The notes under the pieces are model-generated. The model was not told the origin of the DNA. It saw only the letters and a list, made by a program, of their open reading frames with translations, and did no database searches. The translations under genes and the position numbers were made by a program. A DNA stretch of 21,399 nucleotides from JBNKHG01 sp050290225. Lineage in GTDB: Bacteria > Pseudomonadota > Gammaproteobacteria > Pseudomonadales > Cellvibrionaceae. Shown here in pieces: positions 14,655 to 21,399 of this stretch. The first letter of the stretch is position 1, and each line of letters opens with the position of its first letter. The stretch is from positions 1-21,399 of the forward strand of contig JBNKHG010000061.1 of assembly GCA_050290225.1 (NCBI GenBank). The letters run 5' to 3'.

Positions 14655-15800
14655 TCAATACCAAAACGATAAGAAGAACCTTATAACATCTGCATCAAAA
14701 CTGTAAGTCGGCTCTTCGCCTGGGGCAAATCCGGTCGCCGTGACGTCGCGAAAATTGTCGTAGTCAAACTGCATATGGTCCCAGTAGAGATTGACGGTAC
14801 TCTTGTCAAACATGGACAGGACGCCCGCCCTGAGTTCATAGCTGACACCTATGCCGAAGGTCTGGGTGGAGAAGCTGCTGAGTTCCTTGTCCCGTGCCCG
14901 GAAGGTGGTGGCTTCCGAGAATCCGAACAGGTCATTGTAGAAGTCGGCCTGGGATTGGTCGTAGAACCGGTACTTCAGCTCCAGTAACCAACGGTCCTCA
15001 AGGGGGTGCGTGTAGCGCAGCTCCGCGGCGTCGGCTTCGATTCCCCAGCTATCGCTATAGGTGCGGTATTCAAAGCGCAGGGCGGCCCGGTAGGGGAGGT
15101 AGTAGAGGGCGCGAACAGCGGCCGCGTCACTATTGCGGGTGCGAGGGTAGAGTTCCTGTTCGTAGCTGTAACCCAGGGGCACGGCGGGATTCAGGTAACG
15201 GACCTGGCGGTACGGGTTATTGAGGTAACCTTCGTCGACCACCGTCTCCACACTGAGGTTGGCCACCAGGTTCCTGGTCAGGATTTGTGACAGACCCAGG
15301 CTGTAGCGGCGGTGATCCGCCTCGTCCTCGAAATCCGGGTTGTTGTTTTGCTTGACTGTGTCCGACCCCAGGGAAAAGCCCATGCTGAGCGTGGTGAGGT
15401 CGCCAAAAAAGTCCTGGCTGATACCAAAGCCGACGGTCTCCGCCTGGTAGTCGTCTTCATCGCTGTTGGTGTAGCTGAGACTCATAATGGTCTTGTCGTG
15501 CAGGTAGTCAATACCGACACTGGTTTCGGTGCGCTCCTCACTGTAGGGGCTGGCGGTGGCTTTTACATCAATAGAAGCGCTGGAAACCATATCCACATAG
15601 TAATTGCCGTACACTGACACGGTATCGGCAACTTCCTTGCGTACCAGCACCGAGGGGCCGTCAACGGTGACGCCGCCACCGTCGAAGGAGTGGTAGAGGA
15701 TATCGGCCCGGTCTTCCGGCAGGACAGCGGCCAGGCTGTTATTGGCCAGGGCTGCGCAGGCCAGCAGCGTCAACCCCCGCACCAGGTCAGTTACAGCCAC
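14655..15800 (-). CDS. DUF3570 family outer-membrane protein
   Basis: Recognised as DUF3570 by its overall plan: a signal peptide ending near NNSLAA, the early LPEDRADILYHSFDGGGVTV, VYGNYYVDMVSSASIDV, and many alternating beta strands up to a C-terminal FFLSFWY with the terminal aromatic of an outer-membrane barrel. Length is about 381 residues. The start is chosen as GTG 15800, with GGGAGG five bases upstream. GTG 15815 is in frame with a poorer site, and GTG 15782 would place the start just after the DUF4266 stop. The 5' end overlaps the DUF4266 gene, so translation is probably coupled. The family commonly occurs beside DUF4266 and TlpA-like genes, as here. Function unknown. Confidence 0.87.
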   Translation of the reverse strand: MAVTDLVRGLTLLACAALANNSLAAVLPEDRADILYHSFDGGGVTVDGPSVLVRKEVADTVSVYGNYYVDMVSSASIDVKATASPYSEERTETSVGIDYLHDKTIMSLSYTNSDEDDYQAETVGFGISQDFFGDLTTLSMGFSLGSDTVKQNNNPDFEDEADHRRYSLGLSQILTRNLVANLSVETVVDEGYLNNPYRQVRYLNPAVPLGYSYEQELYPRTRNSDAAAVRALYYLPYRAALRFEYRTYSDSWGIEADAAELRYTHPLEDRWLLELKYRFYDQSQADFYNDLFGFSEATTFRARDKELSSFSTQTFGIGVSYELRAGVLSMFDKSTVNLYWDHMQFDYDNFRDVTATGFAPGEEPTYSFDADVIRFFLSFWY

Positions 15801-16053
15801 AGCCACCTCCCGCACTGCCTTCGGCGCCGCGGGCGGCCTCTCGTGCTTCGTAGACGTGATTCATATAACGTACCGATACCGGGTCGCGATCGAAACTCAT
15901 TATCGGGTCGGCAAGGTTCTGCCGCTCGTAGGGTTTGACCCAGGGCTTGATACTGCAGCCGCCCAGCGCCAGCAGGGCGCTGAGCGTGGCTACGGGGAAC
16001 AGAATTTTTGCGGGAGATGTCTTCAAAATCATCATTGGCAACAACCGGTTCAT
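15787..16053 (-). CDS. DUF4266 lipoprotein with C-terminal GGGCGCN
   Basis: An 88-residue lipoprotein. It has a hydrophobic signal (about 16-32) with lipobox LALGGC, so C33 would be lipidated. The conserved DUF4266 body is KPWVKPYERQNLADPIMSFD and RYMNHVYEAREAARG. It ends AGGGCGCN, with C85 and C87 in a Gly-rich tail that could bind metal or haem, be a disulfide, or be modified; none of this is shown. The start codon overlaps the TlpA-like gene's stop (ATGA), and the 3' end overlaps the DUF3570 gene. The three genes should therefore be made together. Its cysteine tail next to a periplasmic thioredoxin suggests a shared redox role, which is inference. Confidence 0.87.
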   Translation of the reverse strand: MNRLLPMMILKTSPAKILFPVATLSALLALGGCSIKPWVKPYERQNLADPIMSFDRDPVSVRYMNHVYEAREAARGAEGSAGGGCGCN

Positions 16054-16541
16054 TCGCGGATCAACGCTTTAATCTGTTGGCGGTAAGTATCTTCGTAACC
16101 GGGTTTGTAACCCCGGTGCAGATAGCGTAGCCGGCCGTCGCGATCGATAATCACAGTGGTTGGCATGGCATCCACTTCGTAGAGTTGGCTAACCACACTT
16201 TCTGTATCGTAGAGGATGGGGAAATTTACCGGGATTTTTTCCAGCAGGCTCTCGGCCTCGGCGGTATCAGTTTCCACATTGATGCCGAACACCTTGAAGC
16301 CGGCTCGCTTGTAGCGCTGGTGCAGTTCATCCAGCTTCGGCATCTCCTGGCGGCAGGGACCGCACCAGGAGGCCCAGAAGTTGATCATGACTACCTCGCC
16401 GCGCTGGTCCGCCAGGCGCAGATTGGTTCCGCTGTTGGACTTGAGGGTAAAGTCCGGTGCCGGACCGGAAAGCTGTTTGGCGGCCAGGGGCAGGGATAGT
16501 GTCAATGCCAACATCAATGTCAGTAAGCGTCGCAGGTTCAT
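16050..16541 (-). CDS. TlpA-like periplasmic thiol-disulfide oxidoreductase
   Basis: A 163-residue exported thioredoxin-fold protein. The signal peptide is MNLRRLLTLMLALTLSLPLA (1-20), followed by the AhpC/TSA-Redoxin start APDFTLKS. The active site NFWASWCGPCRQEMP has C60 and C63, and the cis-proline loop is DAMPTTVIIDRDG. Relatives (TlpA, ResA, CcmG) reduce periplasmic disulfides, often for cytochrome c or copper-protein maturation. In this operon the candidate clients are the CXXCH lipoprotein encoded upstream and the GCGC tail of the DUF4266 protein. The gene begins 63 bases after the outer-membrane barrel gene and overlaps the DUF4266 gene by four bases. Confidence 0.92.
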   Translation of the reverse strand: MNLRRLLTLMLALTLSLPLAAKQLSGPAPDFTLKSNSGTNLRLADQRGEVVMINFWASWCGPCRQEMPKLDELHQRYKRAGFKVFGINVETDTAEAESLLEKIPVNFPILYDTESVVSQLYEVDAMPTTVIIDRDGRLRYLHRGYKPGYEDTYRQQIKALIRE

Positions 16542-16604
16542 CGTGTACCTCGTTCATTTGTGTTGTTAACGGTGGGATAGCCTTTTAAAAAAACGGCGCC
16601 GCCC

Positions 16605-17294
16605 TTAGAAAAACACCGACACGCCCAGGTGGGCTTCCAGGTTCATAATGGATTCATCCTCACCCAGCAGGTCGTGCTCGAACAGATGGGCGCGCATATC
16701 CAGGTGCAGGGACAGCCAGTCGGTAGGCAGTACTCGCAGGCCCGCGCCGACGTTATAGGTAAAGTGTTCCTCGTCGGCAAAATCGGTGTTGCCGACCCCG
16801 CCAATGACATAGAACGCGGAGTTAAAGGCATAGTCCTTGCCGATAAAAATTTCGCCGGGGAAGAGGTTGTAGCCGATGGAGAGGTTGTAGTAGCTGAGAT
16901 CGCGCTGGTCGTCGGTCAACAGTTGGACGCCGCCGCTGAGTGTCTCGAAACTGGTTTCTTCGGTGGTGGTCTGACCGTAGACCGCCTCCATAAAAAAATC
17001 TTCACTGATATGGTAGGCGAGGCGCAACCCGGAGACAGTATTGGTGCCAAAATCTTCCACATTCATTACCCCGACGTAGGCACCCACGGCGAAGTCTTCG
17101 GTATCCAGCCCGGCTTCCTTAATCTGGCGCCGCTCCATATCGGGCGTGATGATTTTGTCGAGCACCGACTGACTGACCGAAGTCTCGCCACTGGGTTCGC
17201 CGTTATCGGCCAGGACGCCCGGAGAGAGCAGAGCGACGCCCAGGCCAATGACCGAAGCGACAGTTAGAAAAAGACGCTGAATCCCATTTTCCAT
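16605..17294 (-). CDS. Outer-membrane beta-barrel protein
   Basis: A 229-residue protein with a signal peptide ending near GVLADNG. A short helical segment (VLDKIITPDMERRQIKEAGL) precedes eight or so beta strands from about residue 65, closing with EAHLGVSVFF and its terminal phenylalanine. It resembles small barrel proteins of the TIGR04565 type (IITPDMERR and the FAVGAYVGVMNVEDFGTN region). The start codon lies 31 bases inside the preceding SH3-barrel gene, so the two are translationally linked. After its stop there is GGCGGCGCCG with seven T, at most a weak attenuator before the TlpA-like gene. Function unknown; pore or scaffold roles are possible. Confidence 0.8.
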   Translation of the reverse strand: MENGIQRLFLTVASVIGLGVALLSPGVLADNGEPSGETSVSQSVLDKIITPDMERRQIKEAGLDTEDFAVGAYVGVMNVEDFGTNTVSGLRLAYHISEDFFMEAVYGQTTTEETSFETLSGGVQLLTDDQRDLSYYNLSIGYNLFPGEIFIGKDYAFNSAFYVIGGVGNTDFADEEHFTYNVGAGLRVLPTDWLSLHLDMRAHLFEHDLLGEDESIMNLEAHLGVSVFF

Positions 17295-18220
17295 TCGTTG
17301 ACTTCCTCGTTCTCATCTCGGCTGGTGAGAATCTTATGGTTGCTGTATTCCAATCGCAGCACAAAGCGGCGGTTGAGGTAAACATAGGCGCCAAGCCCGG
17401 CCAGCAGCGACGTGTCGGTGCGATCTTCGGTTTCCACCAGGGTGGCGCTGGGTGAAGTGTGGATAGCGCCGGCGCCAAGGGTGAAATAGGGGGATACGCG
17501 CCAGTCCGGGAAAGGCTGATGTACCAGTGCCAGGCTCGCCAGTTTGTTGTCGGAGAATTGGCCGGTGGCCTGTGACAATTTGAGCTCCGCAGCCAGGTTT
17601 TTGGTAAAGCGGTACCCGAGGTTGAGGGTCAGGGAATCGGCGCCATCAAAGTCACCGACAGCCACACCCATATCCCAGCGTCGGTCGATATAGGCGTCGA
17701 TATCCGGGTCATCAAACTGCAGGCGCAGGCCATCGGGCCCGAGCGTCTTGTTCATTTCCGCTCGCTTGACCCAGCCGCTCTGGCCGCGGCGAGTGCTGAT
17801 TTTGATCCAGTCTGTGCGGCGCTTTACCAAAGTGATGGTCTCGCCGCGTTCGACCACGTGGAAAACAGGGTAGCCGCGACCGGGGCCTGTGTGTACCTCG
17901 ATATAGGTGTCGTCGACTGTTACGTTAAAGGCGTCATCAATGGTTGTGTTAGAGGAGCCATCAGCGGTTTTGTTAAACGAGCCATCAGCGATTTTGTTAA
18001 AAGAGCCATCAGCGGTTTTGTTAAACGAGCCATCAGCGATTTTGTTAAACGAGCCAGCAGCGGTTTTACTAAAAGAGCCATCAGCCGTCGGGGAATCCTC
18101 CACTAAGGACGCCGTCAAGGGAGTTCCCGGTGGCGGAATGCTATCGGCCAGCGCGCCTTGGCGGCCGCAGAACAGCAGCAGGGCCCCCATACACAAAATC
18201 CCGGATATCGCCTTTATCAT
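17264..18220 (-). CDS. SH3-domain outer-membrane barrel protein with octapeptide repeats
   Basis: A 318-residue protein. Signal peptide about 1-25 (ending GALA-D), low-complexity repeat region 47-102 made of about seven octapeptides near DGSFNKTA, then a bacterial SH3 domain (about 105-160: YIEVHTGPGRGYPVFHVV, GETITLVKRRTDW, SGWVKRAEM). Residues about 172-318 form a beta-barrel-like region ending EEVNEWKMGFSVFF. Bacterial SH3 domains usually bind cell-wall peptides, so the protein may tether the outer membrane to peptidoglycan, with the repeat as a spacer. It starts 16 bases after the large lipoprotein gene and overlaps the next barrel gene. The two barrel proteins share the ending GxSVFF and may be related. 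Confidence 0.82.
   Translation of the reverse strand: MIKAISGILCMGALLLFCGRQGALADSIPPPGTPLTASLVEDSPTADGSFSKTAAGSFNKIADGSFNKTADGSFNKIADGSFNKTADGSSNTTIDDAFNVTVDDTYIEVHTGPGRGYPVFHVVERGETITLVKRRTDWIKISTRRGQSGWVKRAEMNKTLGPDGLRLQFDDPDIDAYIDRRWDMGVAVGDFDGADSLTLNLGYRFTKNLAAELKLSQATGQFSDNKLASLALVHQPFPDWRVSPYFTLGAGAIHTSPSATLVETEDRTDTSLLAGLGAYVYLNRRFVLRLEYSNHKILTSRDENEEVNEWKMGFSVFF
17915..18082 (-). repeat. 24-bp tandem repeat encoding octapeptides
   Basis: The best units lie at 17955-17978, 17979-18002, 18003-18026, 18027-18050 and 18051-18074, each exactly 24 bases and nearly identical. Threonine and isoleucine alternate at position 7 of the encoded octapeptide, so a 48-base higher-order unit is visible. 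Degenerate units flank them on the SH3 side (DGSSNTTI, DDAFNVTV) and on the N-terminal side (DGSFSKTA). Confidence 0.9.
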
Positions 18221-18236
18221 TATGCGTTATTTGCCA

Positions 18237-20894
18237 TCAGTTGATGGGGTAATCAAAGGGGTTGTTAAAGTATTGGCCGCCGATATCCAGCCACTCGGAG
18301 ATTAACCTCAATTCCGCTGGAGATAAATAACCGGCGTGGCTGCCACCGCTGTCAAAACGATTGAAAAACGGGTCGCTGGCGCGGGCGCCTGCAGCGCTCA
18401 TGGGTGATCCCTGTGGCACAGCTTCCAGTACCGGTACGGGGTTGCCGTTGATATCGAGCACCGGGTTGCCGTCGGCATCGGTTTGGAACAGCGGGTTGCC
18501 ATCTTCATCAGTGGCCTGCTGCAGCCGGTCCACCAGGGCGCCGTTTCCGTCCACTACCTGTACGCTGTCGTCGAATAACAATTCGCGGTAGGACACCAGG
18601 TGGTCGGCCTCGTCCGGTGAGGCGCCACCGGTCAAATCCAACTGTCCGTCCGGTACCTTGAGGGCACCACCGGCATCGCGCGTGTTGTGGCAGCGGGTGC
18701 AGGTATGGTCTTCAATCACTGCACCACCCGCATCAGTAATCTCGCGAGTCAGTTCCCACAAGGGTTGCAAGTGATCCTCATAGTGAATCACGGTGCGGCA
18801 GAGATTATTCCAGTTGGTTTGGCAGGAAGCTGTGGCCGGCGTGGCGGTGGCCAAATCGGTGTAGCGAAAGGCAAAGCTGGCGGCTTTGGTGACCACTGTG
18901 GCGTCCGTCCACTCATCGTCATATATCAGGTCCACACTGGGGGTGCGGGGGCCGTTGATGCGCGCATAGGTTTCCGCCATGGTTTCACCCATATCGGCGA
19001 ACAGTGCCGGCTCGCTGTTGGGGAAGGGCAAGCCCGTTCCAGATGCGCCGGTGTTGGCACTGGCGGCTTCGGCGTCCGGGCGGCCATGGGGCAGCTCGCT
19101 GTCGGTGGTGTGGCAGCCGTTGCACTCGCGCTCCTCGCCGCTGCGCAGGGTCAACCAGTTTTGGTGGCGTCCGCCGATACGGCGGCCCTCGGCGTCAACC
19201 ACCGACAGGGTAAAGGCGATATCCGCGGGAACCTTGACCTTCACCGAACCGTCGGGTTCGATGGGAACATAGCCGAGAATCTCGCGCATATTCTGTGCGG
19301 CGCCAAAGGCGGTATTCTCAAAATCGTAGACATCATCATCGGGGATGGAGACCGCTTTGACCAACCGCAGAAAGCGCGCGGGTCGTTGGTCTGCCGGGGT
19401 CTGCAACGGGTTGGCCATGGCGGGAATGCCCAGGGGGGTGGTGTCGACTCCGTCGAAGTCATAGACGCTGCGGATGTGCAGTACGCCCACGCCCTCGGCC
19501 GCCAGGTCGGCATCGAGATCGACACCGGCGACCGGGTCGGGGATAAAGGCGGGTGTGGAGCGCGGCTCCATGGTCACCGCCTCGGTGTAAAAAAGCCCTT
19601 CTACCGGCGGAATCAGGGGTTGTTGGGTGTCGTCATCGAGGTTGTAGATCCACAGTCCGTAGAGGGGGTCGGCCTCCTGGGCATTGGGGTCCGCCAGTAG
19701 CTCCTCGGTGCAGGCCGTGGGAGCCAGAGTGTCGGGGTCGATCAATCGACACTGGCTCCAACTCACCAGCAGCCGGTTGCTGCCATCGTAGAAAGGGTAA
19801 ACGCTGTTGAACCTGCCGTGCAGGGAGGGGCTGTTGGGGTCGGTGTTGATCGGCAACAGCGACAGGGAACGCTGTCCGGGTCCGGTGGCGCCGGCATTGG
19901 CGGCAGTGGGTTGATCGATTTCGGCGTAGTTGTCGCCGTCAATCAATACCATATCTCCGCCGTAGCGGCTTCCGGTAGGCGCTTTTAGGGCCACCAGTAT
20001 ACGACCATCGGGCATTTGTCGGGGTTGCTGGAAGGCCACCTGGCTGTTATTGGAGCCGGTGTTCTGGCTGTGGTAGCCGTAGTAGAACGACAGGCTACTG
20101 CCGCTGGGGGTAACGGTATAGAGGCTGACATTGTCGTGGCCGTCAGCGTCCCAGCGGTTGAACAGGATGCGGCCATCGTCCAGCACCGTCGGTTGCAGGT
20201 CGTGGCTCTGGTTAAAGGTGATCTGTTGCAGGTTACTGCCGTCAGCCTCTATCACATGCAATACAAAGGCTTCGTTGTCACGTCTGTCGGTGAGGGCTGA
20301 AAATTGGGGTTTGTTATCGTCGAGCAATATGGCTTTGCTGCGCCGCTGGCGGGTGGAGGAAAACACGATGCGACCATCGGGCAGAAACGCCGGGGCCACA
20401 TCCTGGCCCTCTTCGGCGGTGATATCGGAGGCGATCACCCGACGCAGGCTTTGGTCGTCAAGATTGTAGAGCCAGATATTCCAGGTGGGCTGCTCGTCTT
20501 CGTCAACACCGGGAATTTCCGGTGCGCGCATGGCAAAAACCAGCTGGCGGCCGTCCGGTGAAACCTCCAGGTCCTTGACATCGTAATTGGCGTCGGCGGC
20601 AAAGGCCTGATCGGTAATATGGGTGGCGTCGGCACCGGGAGCGGCGCGGTCTTTGATGAAGAGGGCGGCGCCTGGATTAAAGGCGGCGGGATTGAGCATG
20701 TCCTCGTCCACCGGGTTGCCGTTTTCATCCACGGGTAACGGGCGTTCGATATAGGCGATGGGAAGGTCGACCACCACCGGGTCGGGTTCCTGTTTATCGC
20801 CACCGCTGGAGCCGCCGCCACAGGCAGTCAGCAGGCAAAATAGGCCCCCCGTCACGGCGCAGTGAATTGTATAGCGTTGAAAATTCATTTTCAT
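18237..20894 (-). CDS. Large di-haem beta-propeller lipoprotein (HzsA-related type)
   Basis: An 885-residue lipoprotein with lipobox LLTAC (C25) followed by GGGSSGG. Residues about 90-470 hold WD40/PD40-type propeller blades (LEVSPDGRQLVF, APAFLPDGRIVFSS, PTVLDDGRILFNRWD, PRQMPDGRILVALKAP). A middle domain (about 480-640) contains WLTLRSGEERECNGCHT with haem site C591-H595, and a second haem site CTRCH is at 732-736. This order resembles proteins called HzsA-related, after the hydrazine synthase alpha subunit. There is no reason to infer hydrazine chemistry in this setting. Near the C-terminus a DxxGNP motif recurs. It is the first gene of the operon. The start is ATG 20894 or 20888; the ribosome-binding site is weak. 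Confidence 0.82.
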   Translation of the reverse strand: MKMNFQRYTIHCAVTGGLFCLLTACGGGSSGGDKQEPDPVVVDLPIAYIERPLPVDENGNPVDEDMLNPAAFNPGAALFIKDRAAPGADATHITDQAFAADANYDVKDLEVSPDGRQLVFAMRAPEIPGVDEDEQPTWNIWLYNLDDQSLRRVIASDITAEEGQDVAPAFLPDGRIVFSSTRQRRSKAILLDDNKPQFSALTDRRDNEAFVLHVIEADGSNLQQITFNQSHDLQPTVLDDGRILFNRWDADGHDNVSLYTVTPSGSSLSFYYGYHSQNTGSNNSQVAFQQPRQMPDGRILVALKAPTGSRYGGDMVLIDGDNYAEIDQPTAANAGATGPGQRSLSLLPINTDPNSPSLHGRFNSVYPFYDGSNRLLVSWSQCRLIDPDTLAPTACTEELLADPNAQEADPLYGLWIYNLDDDTQQPLIPPVEGLFYTEAVTMEPRSTPAFIPDPVAGVDLDADLAAEGVGVLHIRSVYDFDGVDTTPLGIPAMANPLQTPADQRPARFLRLVKAVSIPDDDVYDFENTAFGAAQNMREILGYVPIEPDGSVKVKVPADIAFTLSVVDAEGRRIGGRHQNWLTLRSGEERECNGCHTTDSELPHGRPDAEAASANTGASGTGLPFPNSEPALFADMGETMAETYARINGPRTPSVDLIYDDEWTDATVVTKAASFAFRYTDLATATPATASCQTNWNNLCRTVIHYEDHLQPLWELTREITDAGGAVIEDHTCTRCHNTRDAGGALKVPDGQLDLTGGASPDEADHLVSYRELLFDDSVQVVDGNGALVDRLQQATDEDGNPLFQTDADGNPVLDINGNPVPVLEAVPQGSPMSAAGARASDPFFNRFDSGGSHAGYLSPAELRLISEWLDIGGQYFNNPFDYPIN

Positions 20895-21260
20895 CGGATG
20901 ATCCGTCGTGTGATCAACTGAGCCTGTCCATTCTTTGAAAGGGGGAAATCTGACAAGCGCAACGTCCTTGCTGTAATTCGGGTTTGTCGAATACCCGGGC
21001 CGATTGCCCTCGAATTGTCATCAAACACGTTGCGAACTTCCGTCGATCCAGTCACAAGACGTCGAGAAAATACGATTTTTCCAAGTACGCGCGGCAACAG
21101 TTGATGCACCAATTGTGGAAATTCAAAGAGATGAGACCTGCTTAGCACCCGAGAGTGTGACACAAGCACAGGTTTTTCCTCCCATCCGTGGATAATGCTT
21201 TCGTAGCAAGCCCTCAACTTTGAGCGAATAAGAACTGGCGATCGGCAGCTAATAAACAAA
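20895..21260. other. Upstream region of the seven-gene operon
   Basis: About 366 bases between the operon's first gene and the insertion sequence. It must hold the operon promoter unless transcription comes from the IS, but I find no strong -35/-10 pair on the minus strand. TTGCCG with TATTTT at 19-base spacing (near 21070-21100) is the best and is poor. A small inverted repeat, CGGGT (20979-20983)/ACCCG (20993-20997), is present. Open frames here have no recognisable product. Confidence 0.45.
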
Positions 21261-21285
21261 GGGTCTACGCGGATTAGTGTGGGTC
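21261..21285 (-). repeat. Probable terminal inverted repeat of an ISL3-type element
   Basis: The sequence begins GGGTCTACGCGGATTAGTG at 21261 and overlaps the transposase stop codon, where an ISL3-family element would have its end. The partner repeat is outside the window, so the exact boundary and the target duplication cannot be confirmed. Confidence 0.5.
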
Positions 21286-21399
21286 ATAAAGCATCCTTTT
21301 GGGTAGAGGCGGGAGGAAAGAGGCGATGATTTTGAGTTTTAAATACTCCTCATCACGGTAACCATAGGCGCGGCGTTGCAGTACACGAATCTTGTTATT
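21274..21399 (-). mobile_element. ISL3-family transposase, C-terminal end (rest outside window)
   Basis: Reading the minus strand from the window edge, 41 codons give NNKIRVLQRRAYGYRDEEYL, continuing KLKIIASFLPPLPKRML and ending YDPH before TAA (21276-21274). The NKI(R/K)VLQRRAYGYRDxEYLKLKI stretch is the characteristic end of ISL3-family (IS204/IS1001/IS1096/IS1165) DDE transposases. The element's body lies to the right of the window, so it cannot be told whether it is intact. Confidence 0.85.

Noticed and set aside
16580..16604. Terminator between the barrel gene and the TlpA-like gene
   Set aside because: On the minus strand GGCGGCGCCG followed by seven T offers only a three-pair stem; it is too weak to call a terminator.
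17955..18074. Regular 24-base repeats considered as a CRISPR array
   Set aside because: The units are contiguous without spacers and encode an in-frame octapeptide repeat within a secreted protein.
18687..19700. 337-codon plus-strand open frame
   Set aside because: It is antisense to the propeller lipoprotein gene, whose haem and lipobox motifs are unambiguous.

Overview
The window looks like chromosomal DNA of a marine-type gammaproteobacterium. The order nrdR-ribD-ribE-ribBA-ribH-nusB-thiL-pgpA is the usual gammaproteobacterial arrangement, and the protein style (outer-membrane barrels, Ig-like secreted protein, RibBA with a degenerate second domain) would fit the Cellvibrionales or a relative. 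That placement is inference from memory, not from any search.

Layout. (1) Bases 1-8123, plus strand: the 3' end of glyA with its own terminator, then nrdR and the riboflavin block ribD, ribE, ribBA, ribH, followed by nusB, thiL, pgpA, a periplasmic retropepsin-like protease gene and a stand-alone ribA. Together ribA, ribBA, ribD, ribH and ribE supply every dedicated riboflavin enzyme from GTP and ribulose 5-phosphate, except the ribD-product phosphatase. The ribBA-ribH spacer carries three consecutive hairpins. (2) Bases 8124-9285: an AT-richer, gene-poor stretch with a DUF2164 gene, a possible gene relic on the minus strand, and a 52-codon YqaE/Pmp3-type membrane protein gene that lacks a normal start. 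(3) Bases 9286-10590: a membrane diguanylate cyclase (HAMP-GGDEF), whose stop codon overlaps that of the convergent cfa gene (10587-11819, minus), which has a sigma-S-like promoter. (4) Bases 11996-12976, minus: a secreted protein with two Ig-like repeats and a fibronectin-III-like end.

(5) Bases 13179-20894, minus: seven tightly packed genes that read as one operon. In order of transcription they encode a large di-haem (two CXXCH) beta-propeller lipoprotein resembling HzsA-related proteins, an SH3 plus beta-barrel protein with a tandem octapeptide repeat, a second outer-membrane barrel, a TlpA-like thioredoxin, a DUF4266 lipoprotein ending in GGGCGCN, a DUF3570 outer-membrane protein, and a protein with a cytoplasmic receiver domain, one membrane span and a probable periplasmic domain. 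Gaps are 16, 63 and 15 bases and the other junctions overlap. Everything except the receiver domain is predicted to act in the periplasm or outer membrane, and several parts are redox-type. This is the best candidate in the window for an undescribed system. (6) The right edge (21261-21399) is the end of an ISL3-type insertion sequence, with the transposase C-terminus and probable terminal inverted repeat, about 370 bases upstream of the operon's first gene.
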